From Erysipelotrichaceae bacterium (GTDB lineage: Bacteria; Bacillota_I; Bacilli_A; Erysipelotrichales; Erysipelotrichaceae), in assembly GCA_017431825.1 (NCBI GenBank), contig JAFRKI010000015.1, positions 1 through 64,000 of the forward strand: a stretch of DNA of 64,000 nt, read 5' to 3'. The notes under the pieces were generated by a model. It was not told the DNA's origin, did not search any database, and saw only the letters and a program-made list of their open reading frames with translations. Positions 16,419-24,456 of this stretch are shown piece after piece (position 1 is the stretch's first letter; each line of letters begins with the position of its first letter). The position numbers and the translations under genes were made by a program.

Positions 16419-17174
16419 ATGAGCTTTTTGAAGATCGGTGAACTGAATATCTATTATGAAAAAAGCGGCAGGAAGGGCAGACCCGTCCTTCTTTTGCATG
16501 GCTGGGGACAGAACAGCAGTATGATGGCCTATATGGCCGAGTTCCTTTCCAAGCATTTCAGAGTATACAATCTCGACTTCCCGGGCTTTGGTCAGAGCGA
16601 TGAACCGAAAGAGGTCTGGGGCGTTGAAGAATATACGGATCTCATAAAGAAGTTTGCGGATCATTGGAAGATCGAAGAGCCGATCATCATCGGCCATTCC
16701 TTCGGCTGCAGAGTCGCGCTTATGTATGCCCACAGATATCCGGTCCACAAGATGGTGCTGACCGGAGCCGCCGGCATCAGACCGAAAAGGTCCTTCGACT
16801 ACTATATAAGAGTCTATACCTATAAACTGGGAAAGAAGCTTTTAAGCATCAACGGTCTAGAACAGTATAAGGAAAAATTCATGAAGAACGCCGGCAGTGA
16901 GGACTATAAGAACACCAGCGGTGTCATGAGGCAGTCTTTCATCAAGATCGTAAACGAAGACCTGAGGCCGTTATTAAAGGATATAGATACCCCGACGTTA
17001 CTGGTCTGGGGAGAAAAGGATGAGGCGGTACCGCTTGAAGCCGGCAGACAGATGGAAAAGGAGCTTAAGAACGGCGTACTGGTCGTCTTTGAAGGTGACG
17101 ATCACTTCGCATATTTCCATCAGGCTGACCGTTTCAACAGGGTACTCGATGCCTACCTGAAGGAAGACTACTGA
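16419..17174 (+). CDS. Alpha/beta hydrolase
   Basis: 251 residues, no signal peptide. Seen: VLLLHGWGQNSS (oxyanion HG), the nucleophile elbow IIGHSFGCR, the acid in VWGEKDEAVP and the His in GDDHFAY: a complete catalytic triad. The substrate cannot be predicted. It overlaps the following membrane Mur ligase by one base (TGATG), so the two are probably co-translated and the hydrolase may have an envelope-related role (inference). Confidence 0.83.
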   Translation: MSFLKIGELNIYYEKSGRKGRPVLLLHGWGQNSSMMAYMAEFLSKHFRVYNLDFPGFGQSDEPKEVWGVEEYTDLIKKFADHWKIEEPIIIGHSFGCRVALMYAHRYPVHKMVLTGAAGIRPKRSFDYYIRVYTYKLGKKLLSINGLEQYKEKFMKNAGSEDYKNTSGVMRQSFIKIVNEDLRPLLKDIDTPTLLVWGEKDEAVPLEAGRQMEKELKNGVLVVFEGDDHFAYFHQADRFNRVLDAYLKEDY

Positions 17175-18754
17175 TGAATAATACAGGTTCAGCATTTGGA
17201 ATAATACTGCTTTTAATGATAAGCCACTTATCATTATCTTTCGTCTATGCCAAGAACGCTCTGCACATGTTCCAGCAGAACCGTTATGAGCTTTACCGCT
17301 ATACGAAGTGGCTTTTCAATAAAAACAATTTCAGGATCTCGCTGACATTCCTGTATGTCGTGATCCTTCTGGTCATGAGACTGCTGTTCAGAAAAGGCGG
17401 TCTTATCCTGAACATTCTGATCACGGTCGTCTTTGCGGTGATCCTGATCTATAAGGAAATGAATAAGGAGTATATCAAACCGCTGGTACTGACGGGCAGA
17501 GTCAAAAGACAGATCGCCGTCTTTTCGGTACTGCTGTTTGTCGCGACCTTAATTACCGTAAGAGTTTTTAATTATCCGTTAAGAGGAATACTCAGCATCG
17601 CTCTGCCTTATCTGCTTATCTATCCGATGGCCCTGATCACTTCGCCGATCGAAGAAGCCGTCAAGAAGAAATACGAGAATGAAGCCAGGGAGATCCTTAA
17701 AGGCTATGACGATCTGATAAAGATCGGCATTACCGGATCCTATGGCAAGACCACGACCAAGAACGTCATCAAGGACATCATATCCGAGAAATACTATACG
17801 CTAATCACTCCGGCTTCCTATAATACCCCGATGGGCATCACCAGGACCATCCGTGAACATTTCAAGCCTATCTATGAGGTCTTCGTCTGCGAGATGGGTG
17901 CCGACCATGTGGGCGAGATAAGCTATCTGATGGACTTCGTGAAACCGAAATACGGCATCGTCACTTCGATCGGCCCGCAGCACCTCAATACCTTCGGTTC
18001 CCAGGAAAACATCATCAGGGAAAAAATGCAGGAGATAGAACTGCTGCCGGCAGACGGCGTAGGCATCATCAACATCGACAACGAATACATCAGAGACTAT
18101 AAGATAGAAAATAAATGCAAGATCGTTACCGTCGGCATCAAGAACAAGGATGCGGACTATACGGCAACGGACATCGAATATACGAAGAAGGGTTCTTCCT
18201 TCAAGGTGAAGATCGGCAAGTCTGCCGTTAAATTCACCACCGTCCTTTTAGGTGAACACAATATCATGAACGTTCTGTGTGGTATAGCCTTAGCCAGGGA
18301 ACTGGGCATGAGCGTGAAGGAGATCCAGAAAGGCGTCAGCAGCATCAGTCAGGTCGAACACCGTCTGGAGATCAAGGACATTAACGGCTTCACCTTCATC
18401 GACAATGCTTTCAATTCCAACCCGGTAGGCTGCAAGTATGCCCTGGACGTCTTAAGCATGATGGACGGCAAGCGCATCATCGTCACTCCGGGTCTGATCG
18501 ATCTGGGCAAGGAAGAGAACGAAGACAATTACGAATTCGGCAGATACATGAAAGACAGAGCCGATTTCGTGATCCTGGTAGGTGAGAAGAACTCCGCCTA
18601 CGTCCGTAAAGGGGCTCTTGAAAGCGGCTTTGACGAAGGCTGTATCCTGACGGTAAACAGTGTCAGAGAAGCCTTTAATTACGTCTATACGCATTTCTCA
18701 AAAAAGGATACGATACTCCTGGAAAATGACCTTCCGGATGCCTTCCTACATTAG
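17174..18754 (+). CDS. Membrane-anchored Mur ligase family protein (MurF-like)
   Basis: 526 residues. About 170 N-terminal residues form around five membrane helices (for example FGIILLLMISHLSLSFVYA, ISLTFLYVVILLVMRLLF, QIAVFSVLLFVATLI). They occupy the place of the usual UDP-MurNAc-binding domain. Then come a Mur-ligase central domain with P-loop GITGSYGKTTTK (about 186-197), NTPMGITRTI, CEMGADHVGEI and GPQHLNTFG, and a C-terminal ligase domain with DNAFNSNPVG and PGLIDLG. The DNAFNSNP and MGAD motifs are MurF-like, so it may add D-Ala-D-Ala to a membrane-bound or lipid-linked precursor. The D-Ala-D-Ala ligase follows directly. Exact substrate unproven. Confidence 0.82.
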   Translation: MNNTGSAFGIILLLMISHLSLSFVYAKNALHMFQQNRYELYRYTKWLFNKNNFRISLTFLYVVILLVMRLLFRKGGLILNILITVVFAVILIYKEMNKEYIKPLVLTGRVKRQIAVFSVLLFVATLITVRVFNYPLRGILSIALPYLLIYPMALITSPIEEAVKKKYENEAREILKGYDDLIKIGITGSYGKTTTKNVIKDIISEKYYTLITPASYNTPMGITRTIREHFKPIYEVFVCEMGADHVGEISYLMDFVKPKYGIVTSIGPQHLNTFGSQENIIREKMQEIELLPADGVGIINIDNEYIRDYKIENKCKIVTVGIKNKDADYTATDIEYTKKGSSFKVKIGKSAVKFTTVLLGEHNIMNVLCGIALARELGMSVKEIQKGVSSISQVEHRLEIKDINGFTFIDNAFNSNPVGCKYALDVLSMMDGKRIIVTPGLIDLGKEENEDNYEFGRYMKDRADFVILVGEKNSAYVRKGALESGFDEGCILTVNSVREAFNYVYTHFSKKDTILLENDLPDAFLH

Positions 18755-18778
18755 ATAATCCGTAAAAACTAATTGAGG

Positions 18779-18784
18779 TATAAT
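18779..18784 (+). promoter_or_regulatory. -10 box of a leaderless transcript (ddl)
   Basis: TATAAT, ATTTGT, ATG at 18791. A GAGG lies 12 bases before the ATG, too far for a normal ribosome site. Confidence 0.6.
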
Positions 18785-18790
18785 ATTTGT

Positions 18791-19966
18791 ATGAAACTGA
18801 ATGTTGCAGTATTTATGGGCGGCCAGTCCTGTGAACATGAAATATCATGTATAACGGCCAACCAGGCTCTTAAAGCCCTGGACAATGAAAAATACGAAAT
18901 AATACCGGTCTATGTGGCCAAAAACAGCGATCTCTATACCGGAGAAAAACTTTTTGAACTGAAGAACTACTATGATCTTGATGCCTTATGCAAGGATCTT
19001 GACAAGGTCTGTCTTTATAAGGACGGCAACAAGACCTACATCAGGCCGATCAAAGGCTTCTTTGCGAAGGCTCAGCCGATCGACGTGGCCTTTTTAGCCA
19101 TGCACGGTACGGGCGGTGAAGACGGATCCCTCCAGGGATTCCTGGAACTGATGGATATCCCTTATACTTCCAGTAACGTACTGGGCTCGGCTATCGGCCA
19201 GGACAAGGTCATCATGAAGGAAGTGCTGGAAATGGAAGACGTTCCGCAGCTTCCGTGGTTCTATGTCTTCTCCAATGAGATAGAAGATAATATCAGGGAA
19301 ATAGAAGAGACCGCCAAGGAGATCTCCTATCCGCTGATCATCAAGCCGGCCAATCTGGGTTCCAGCATCGGCATCGAGATCGTTCATAAGAAGAGCGAGC
19401 TCCTGCCTAAACTCAAGGAATGTGCCAGGTACGATTCCAAGCTGGTGATCGAAAAGATGGTCACCAACCTGAAGGAAGTGAACATCTCCGTCATGGGCAA
19501 CGTCTATGATCCTAAACTGAGTGCCATCGAAGAAGTGATGAAGAATGACGAACTGCTGTCATTCAAGGATAAATATGAATCGGGAGGCGCCAAGAAGGGT
19601 CCGGCCAAAAAGGTACCGGGTGCTTCCAAGGGCATGGCCTCCACTTCCCGCAAGATACCTGCCAGACTGACGAAGAAGCAGGAAGAGACCGTCAGAGAGA
19701 ATGCCGTTAAGGCTTTCAGAGGTCTCAATGCCAACGGTGTCGTCCGTATCGACTACATCATCGACGGTGATACGGGCAAGGTCTATGTGAATGAGATAAA
19801 CTCTATTCCGGGTTCTTTGGCTTTCTATTTATGGAAGGAAGTCGGAGTAGATTTCAGCAAGGAATGTGATATATTGATAGACAATGCGCTTAAGATGTAT
19901 CGGGAAAAGAAGAAAATGACCAGGTCATTCGATACCAATATCTTAAGTAACTACAAGGAGGGTTAA
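18791..19966 (+). CDS. ddl: D-alanine--D-alanine ligase
   Basis: 391 residues. ATP-grasp ligase joining two D-Ala for peptidoglycan. Seen: VAVFMGGQSCEHEIS, HGTGGEDGSLQGFLEL, PLIIKPANLGSSIGIE, KYESGG in the omega loop, GMASTSRKIPARL, and YVNEINSIPGSLAFYLW (Mg ligands Glu and Asn). The Tyr in DKY points to D-Ala-D-Ala rather than VanA-type D-Ala-D-Lac activity. A Lys/Gly-rich insert (about 265-280) enlarges the omega loop. The ATG at 18791 is chosen over an upstream frame extension that would include the -10 box. It lies between a MurF-like ligase and deoD. Confidence 0.93.
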   Translation: MKLNVAVFMGGQSCEHEISCITANQALKALDNEKYEIIPVYVAKNSDLYTGEKLFELKNYYDLDALCKDLDKVCLYKDGNKTYIRPIKGFFAKAQPIDVAFLAMHGTGGEDGSLQGFLELMDIPYTSSNVLGSAIGQDKVIMKEVLEMEDVPQLPWFYVFSNEIEDNIREIEETAKEISYPLIIKPANLGSSIGIEIVHKKSELLPKLKECARYDSKLVIEKMVTNLKEVNISVMGNVYDPKLSAIEEVMKNDELLSFKDKYESGGAKKGPAKKVPGASKGMASTSRKIPARLTKKQEETVRENAVKAFRGLNANGVVRIDYIIDGDTGKVYVNEINSIPGSLAFYLWKEVGVDFSKECDILIDNALKMYREKKKMTRSFDTNILSNYKEG

Positions 19967-19968
19967 AT

Positions 19969-20685
19969 ATGTCTACACCGCACAATCAAGCCAGTATGGG
20001 CGATATCGCAAAAGTAGTCTTAATGCCGGGAGATCCGTTACGTGCCAAATTCATAGCTGAAACGTTCCTGGAGAATCCGGTACAGTTCAATTCCACCAGA
20101 AACATGTTTGGATATACCGGAACCTATAAAGGCAAAAAGGTATCCGTAATGGGATCCGGCATGGGCATTCCTTCTCTGGGAATCTATGCCTATGAGCTTT
20201 ATAACTTCTACGGCGTGGAAGCCATCATCCGTATCGGTACCGCCGGTTCCTACAAGGAAGAAGTAAACATCTACGATGTCTGTGTAGCTGATTCTTCCTA
20301 TTCCGAGTCTTCCTTTGCGAAGACGATGTCCGGGGACGATGTCCATGTGGCTTATCCGAGTGAAGAGTTCAACGAACTGATCTTCAAGGCTGCCGAAGAG
20401 CTCAACATCCCTTATCATAAGGGACGCTTCCATTCCGGCGATGTCTTCTATCATACCGAGACTTCCAACTATCTTGAAGAAGTAAAGAAGAACGACTGCA
20501 TCCTGGCTGAAATGGAAAGCTTCGGTCTCTTCCATACTGCCAAGGTATCCGGCAAGAAAGCCGCCAGCATCTGTACCATTTCCGATTCCCTGGTAACTCA
20601 TCAGGAAACTACGGCCGAAGAAAGACAGACGGCCTTCACCAACATGATGAAGATCGCTCTGGAAGCAGCTATTGCCTATGAATAG
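19969..20685 (+). CDS. deoD: Purine nucleoside phosphorylase DeoD
   Basis: 238 residues, the usual length of trimeric/hexameric DeoD. It cleaves purine (deoxy)nucleosides with phosphate. Seen: VVLMPGDPLRAKFIAETFL (phosphate site), GSGMGIPSLGIY, RIGTAGSY, AEMESFGLF (ribose-binding Met/Glu) and TISDSLVTHQ (catalytic Asp). AAGGAGG precedes the ATG, two bases after ddl stops. Its stop overlaps the 31-codon ORF that follows. Confidence 0.96.
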   Translation: MSTPHNQASMGDIAKVVLMPGDPLRAKFIAETFLENPVQFNSTRNMFGYTGTYKGKKVSVMGSGMGIPSLGIYAYELYNFYGVEAIIRIGTAGSYKEEVNIYDVCVADSSYSESSFAKTMSGDDVHVAYPSEEFNELIFKAAEELNIPYHKGRFHSGDVFYHTETSNYLEEVKKNDCILAEMESFGLFHTAKVSGKKAASICTISDSLVTHQETTAEERQTAFTNMMKIALEAAIAYE

Positions 20686-20773
20686 CGGCAAGAAACTGCT
20701 GGTAATTCTCTTAGTAATATTTCTGGTACTGATGACCGTACTGCCGTTTGCGCAGTATCTGATAAGAAGATGA
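20678..20773 (+). CDS. 31-residue single-span membrane microprotein
   Basis: ATG at 20678 opens a 31-codon ORF overlapping the end of deoD by 8 bases; its TGA overlaps the start of the VanY-like gene (ATGA). The product begins MNSGKKLLVILLVIFLVLM and ends LPFAQYLIRR: a short basic N-terminus, one hydrophobic segment and a basic C-terminus, as in small membrane proteins. There is no lipobox and no strong ribosome site, so translation would be coupled. The overlap at both ends argues for a real gene or a coupling device; chance cannot be excluded. Confidence 0.5.
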   Translation: MNSGKKLLVILLVIFLVLMTVLPFAQYLIRR

Positions 20774-21894
20774 AAAAGCTATTGATAGTGTTATGCGCAC
20801 TCCTTTTATGCGGATGTGCGACCAAGCAGTATAAGGATCTCGGTTATTCTGCGGAAGAAGCCAGAAAGATCGTAAGTCTGAAGGAAGACAGTCAGGCTTA
20901 TTTCAGCGAGTACAGTGATACGCTGGCAGCCCTGCTCAACGATGAAGGATTCAGGGAAGATAAGCTCAAGACCTATTTTAAGTATCTGGATATCTTCAGT
21001 ACCGGTCAGCTCATAGAGCTGGCAAACGATGAAGTCATCACCCTGGACAACTATGACAGGGTGAAGAACCTGACGGAACTTGACGAATTCATGATCGACA
21101 ACATCAGGGAGTATCTGAAACTGACACCAAGATTCGATGATGAGATCCTTGTCTACCTTGTCAACAACGACATGATGGATTCCTATGAGAAGGTAATGAA
21201 ACTGGCCAGCGATCCGATGTTTACGCTGGACAATCTCGATATCTATCTGGAGCATTTTGATGAGAAAAGCAATATCCGTGATCTGATCGAATACATCAAT
21301 TCCAAAGCCTATCTCCCTTTCTATACCGATGAGGAAAGAGCCGATGTCGAAAAGTACGGCTACTACGTACTTGTAAACAAGTACTACAAGCTGGATGCCG
21401 ATTATGCGCCTGATGATCTGGTAAACGTCGAATCAAAATACGGCAGAGGAAAGTTCCGTAAGGACGCCTATGAGGCCTATAAGAAGATGCAGGACGATGC
21501 GGCAGCAGACGGCATCTACTTCTACATCATCTCTCCTTACCGTTCCTATGACCATCAGTACAGCCTGTATCACCGATATCTGGCCAACGATACGCAAGCC
21601 AATGTCGATACCTATTCCGCAAGACCTGGCAATTCCGAACATCAGCTTGGTCTGGCTGCAGACATCATGAGTTCGGGATACGACTTCGGTACCTTCTACA
21701 TGGCGCCGGCCGCCAAATGGCTGCAGGACAACGCCTACAAGTACGGATTCATCTTCAGGTATCCTGAAAGCAAGATCGACATCACGGGATACAAGTATGA
21801 ACCGTGGCATTACCGCTATGTGGGAGACATTGCGGAAGACGTATACAAGAGCGGTGTAACTTACGACGAATACTTTGAGAAGTATATCAAGTAA
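20770..21894 (+). CDS. D,D-carboxypeptidase-like lipoprotein (VanY/M15B family)
   Basis: 374 residues. Lipoprotein signal MKKLLIVLCALLLCGC with lipobox LCGC, Cys about 16. Residues about 25-210 are a helical, charged region. The C-terminal VanY domain has SPYRSYDHQ, SARPGNSEHQLGLAADIM (Zn His and Asp) and YEPWHYRYVG (catalytic Glu, Zn His). Such enzymes trim the terminal D-Ala (or D-Ala/D-Lac) of peptidoglycan stems on the outer face of the membrane. It follows ddl and deoD in an envelope block with a two-component system. Confidence 0.88.
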   Translation: MKKLLIVLCALLLCGCATKQYKDLGYSAEEARKIVSLKEDSQAYFSEYSDTLAALLNDEGFREDKLKTYFKYLDIFSTGQLIELANDEVITLDNYDRVKNLTELDEFMIDNIREYLKLTPRFDDEILVYLVNNDMMDSYEKVMKLASDPMFTLDNLDIYLEHFDEKSNIRDLIEYINSKAYLPFYTDEERADVEKYGYYVLVNKYYKLDADYAPDDLVNVESKYGRGKFRKDAYEAYKKMQDDAAADGIYFYIISPYRSYDHQYSLYHRYLANDTQANVDTYSARPGNSEHQLGLAADIMSSGYDFGTFYMAPAAKWLQDNAYKYGFIFRYPESKIDITGYKYEPWHYRYVGDIAEDVYKSGVTYDEYFEKYIK

Positions 21895-21916
21895 GCAGAT
21901 ATAACAGATAATAATG

Positions 21917-21947
21917 AAACCACATGTCTATGGATATGTGGTTTTTA
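21917..21947 (+). terminator. Terminator after the VanY-like gene
   Basis: AAACCACAT and ATGTGGTTT pair around about 10 bases, followed by TTTAT. Confidence 0.8.
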
Positions 21948-21972
21948 TCAGGCTTAAACTGTAAAGCCTTAA

Positions 21973-22000
21973 TTGCAGGCAGGGAGAGATGTTATATAAT
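21973..22000 (+). promoter_or_regulatory. Promoter of the large zinc-ribbon gene (twin 1)
   Basis: TTGCAG, 16 bases, TATAAT. The block from AATTGCAGG to TTATATAATT matches 28 of 31 positions with the promoter at 23753-23780. Confidence 0.7.
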
Positions 22001-22023
22001 TCTATTAGAAGGAAGTTGTTTAT

Positions 22024-23637
22024 ATGAATGGTTCATCATTTGTTTTTGTTAGCCTAATAATCGCAACTATACTTTCAGCGGTTTTTTATTACGCAAGAAA
22101 TAATTATTATAAAGGAAGAGGCCAAGATGTGCCTTATACCAAAAATGGTTTTTCAATTAAATACCATTATTTTGTTTGGTATTTTTTGATCCCTTTATTA
22201 GTTGTTTTCTGGCTTCTTGATTATGCCTCTTCAATAGAAACCCTTAATTATTTCCCATATAACCTGTTGTTATCAGTTGATTTTGTCGACGCTGTTCTTT
22301 TGATTGTTTCGTTTATTGGGTTCTTTAAATATGCGAAATATGCTTGGAGTTGTTTAATTTGTGCTTTTGTATCAAACGCAATTGTATTTTCTGTTGTATA
22401 TATACTTAGCATCTTTAACAATGGCCAAATTGATTGGGTATCATTAATTGGCGTTATAGTTATAAGGATTTTATTTATCAGAGTTCTAACGATAGTTTAC
22501 TATTATAAAAGGCGTTCTTTGTTTACCTATCAAAAGAAAGCAAAAAAGGATGATTATGCAAAATCTTCTGAAAACCTTAATGAAATAGTAAACGAAAAAA
22601 CTCCTAGCGAAGCATCGTTTAAGAGCATGATTCAATTAGAAACCGATCAAACGCGATACTGTGAAGTGTGTGGAGAAATAATCACCGGAGGATCACTTTT
22701 CTGTCGGAGATGTGGCACAAGAGTTAACGAACAAGTAGCAAAGAAATGTAACGATTGTGGAAGGATATTATCGGGGAAAAACCTTTATTGCGAATATTGT
22801 GGGTCCAGCAATATAGAAGACTATATTGAGACGGCGGCCATCAAGACAAACGCAATAAAAAAGTGTGCAAATTGTGGCAAAGAGCTTCCTGATGATTCTG
22901 TATTCTGCCAGTATTGTGGAAGCAAAACTCTTATCAATATAGAAATGCCGGATCCTAGTAAAGGCCAATCGATTAATATGCGATTGAATCCAAATGAAAG
23001 AATTGAAGTGAATGCAAATATATATCAGGATACAGGCATTAACAACACCATCAAAGAAACAAATAAACAAAACTGTGCTATTGAAATCGATATTAATAAC
23101 GATGCAAGTTTTCAACAGTGCAAATACTGTGGATATAAACTTTATCCCGGAACGGAAGTCTGTCTTAACTGCAAAAGAAGGGTTAGCGATGGAAAAAAAG
23201 TTGGACTACCAACTCCAATAACGCATTATATTTATGAAGACGAACCCGTTAAACAAAGAACGAGTATAAACAAAAAGAAAATCATACTATTCTTATCAAC
23301 AATAATCGTCCTGCTAGTATTGCTATTCCCAGTATGCTTCAAGTCTATAGTAAAAAGAGTTATAATCCCAAATCAAAATGTTTACATCGACTTTCATTTA
23401 ACGAATGATACTTTTGTTATAAATGATGATTCTACAAATATAGTTATTTATGCTAGAGGATACAATTCCATCAATTATACATTCATAGGACTTGGTGTTG
23501 ATGTAGATTATAATGAAACTTTAAGCTCGAACAATTATTATTGTTGGACTATAGAACGAAACAAACTTGGATTCGGAATAGTTATTTTTTCTAATGATAA
23601 AAATGATAAAGAGATTAAATTATATGTAGGTAATTAA
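22024..23637 (+). CDS. Multi-zinc-ribbon membrane protein, AT-rich
   Basis: 537 residues, family not recognised. Residues 1-165 contain about five membrane helices. Four zinc ribbons follow: CEVC/CRRC (about 213-230), CNDC/CEYC (242-259), CANC/CQYC (281-298) and CKYC/CLNC (366-383). Then comes a membrane helix (about 419-441) and a C-terminal extracytoplasmic domain of about 95 residues starting VIIPNQ and ending KLYVGN. The ribbon-helix-domain part is a paralogue of the gene at 23817-24377. Codon use is far more AT-rich than that paralogue and the flanking genes, so it may have been acquired separately. GAAGGAAG precedes the ATG. Function unknown. Confidence 0.75.
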   Translation: MNGSSFVFVSLIIATILSAVFYYARNNYYKGRGQDVPYTKNGFSIKYHYFVWYFLIPLLVVFWLLDYASSIETLNYFPYNLLLSVDFVDAVLLIVSFIGFFKYAKYAWSCLICAFVSNAIVFSVVYILSIFNNGQIDWVSLIGVIVIRILFIRVLTIVYYYKRRSLFTYQKKAKKDDYAKSSENLNEIVNEKTPSEASFKSMIQLETDQTRYCEVCGEIITGGSLFCRRCGTRVNEQVAKKCNDCGRILSGKNLYCEYCGSSNIEDYIETAAIKTNAIKKCANCGKELPDDSVFCQYCGSKTLINIEMPDPSKGQSINMRLNPNERIEVNANIYQDTGINNTIKETNKQNCAIEIDINNDASFQQCKYCGYKLYPGTEVCLNCKRRVSDGKKVGLPTPITHYIYEDEPVKQRTSINKKKIILFLSTIIVLLVLLFPVCFKSIVKRVIIPNQNVYIDFHLTNDTFVINDDSTNIVIYARGYNSINYTFIGLGVDVDYNETLSSNNYYCWTIERNKLGFGIVIFSNDKNDKEIKLYVGN

Positions 23638-23698
23638 TAATTAATTATGTTGACATAGAATAAATCTTTCCATTATAACCAAATATAAAAATATAAGA
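23638..23698. other. AT-rich intergenic region
   Basis: No gene. It contains a TTGACA-like and TATAAC-like pair leading into the terminator at 23699-23730, which I do not treat as a functional promoter. Confidence 0.4.
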
Positions 23699-23730
23699 AT
23701 AATCACATATTACCTAATATGTGATTTTAT
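23699..23730 (+). terminator. Terminator after the large zinc-ribbon gene
   Basis: AATCACATAT and ATATGTGATT pair around TACCTA, followed by TTAT. Confidence 0.7.
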
Positions 23731-23752
23731 ATGGCCATAAACGACTGGATAA

Positions 23753-23780
23753 TTGCAGGTCGCGAGAGATGTTATATAAT
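23753..23780 (+). promoter_or_regulatory. Promoter of the small zinc-ribbon gene (twin 2)
   Basis: TTGCAG, 16 bases, TATAAT; near-identical to 21973-22000, including GAGAGATGTTA in the spacer. The conservation outside the -35 and -10 boxes suggests a shared regulator site or a recent duplication. Confidence 0.7.
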
Positions 23781-23816
23781 TTGACTGTATAAACGAAACA
23801 TAAAAAGGAGCAGCAT

Positions 23817-24377
23817 ATGAGAAAATGTAAAGATTGCGGTAGGACACTTCCTGAAGGTTCGCTGTTCTGCCAGTATTGCGGCAGCAGCAACATCGACAAC
23901 GGTGAAGAAGCAGAGACCGTAAAGATCGATATAAGCGATGACAGCGACAGTAATCTGGGAACTCTGAATTCCTATTATTCCTATCAGAACGATTATTCGG
24001 AAAAGCCTAAAAGAGGCGGCAAGCGCCTTATCATCATCGTACTGATAGCGGCTCTGATCACGGCACTGCTGTTCCCGCTGGGATTCAGGCTGGTCGCCGG
24101 AAACATGATCGTTCCTAATCAGACGAAGTATGAAGACTTCTATCCGCTGTTTGACAGATTCAGCACTACCGGTGACGTCACGGATCTCGTGATTTATGCC
24201 AAGGACTGCAATTCCCTTAATTATTCCGTATGGGGCTTCGGATATTATCTCGAATATGACCACAAAGACGGCGACTATTTCTACTGGACCATATATAAGG
24301 AAAAACTGGGCTTCGGTCTCATCGTTTTCTCGGACCCTTATGATATTTGTGAGATCAAATTCTATGTCGGAAGCTGA
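23817..24377 (+). CDS. Zinc-ribbon, single-span membrane protein (paralogue of the upstream gene)
   Basis: 186 residues. One N-terminal zinc ribbon (CKDC...CQYC, residues 4-21), an acidic linker, a membrane helix (RLIIIVLIAALITALLFPLGF, about 64-84) and an extracytoplasmic domain. That domain shares NSLNYSVWGFG, FYWTIYKEKLGFGLIVFSD and EIKFYVGS with matching stretches in the 22024-23637 product. Codon use matches the host genes, unlike the larger paralogue. AAAAAGGAG precedes the ATG. It has its own promoter. Function unknown; the layout suggests a cytosolic zinc ribbon linked to an outside sensor or binding domain. Confidence 0.75.
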   Translation: MRKCKDCGRTLPEGSLFCQYCGSSNIDNGEEAETVKIDISDDSDSNLGTLNSYYSYQNDYSEKPKRGGKRLIIIVLIAALITALLFPLGFRLVAGNMIVPNQTKYEDFYPLFDRFSTTGDVTDLVIYAKDCNSLNYSVWGFGYYLEYDHKDGDYFYWTIYKEKLGFGLIVFSDPYDICEIKFYVGS

Positions 24378-24402
24378 CGTTTAAGCTGTTTTTCTAATCA
24401 TA

Positions 24403-24430
24403 TAGACACTTTAAGAACTTGTGTTATAAT
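24403..24430 (+). promoter_or_regulatory. Promoter of rpsF-ssb-rpsR
   Basis: TAGACA, 16 bases, TATAAT, with an extended -10 (TGTTATAAT). The leader of about 65 bases holds the structure at 24457-24491. Confidence 0.7.
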
Positions 24431-24456
24431 AGATGAGCGAATAGAAAACTTACTAT

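Noticed and set aside
18791..19966. VanA-type D-Ala-D-Lac ligase.
   Set aside because: The omega loop has KY rather than the VanA-type residues, and no vanH or vanX is nearby.
23650..23690. TTGACA-like and TATAAC-like pair after the large zinc-ribbon gene.
   Set aside because: It would start a transcript only a few bases before a terminator; the spacing and -10 are poor.
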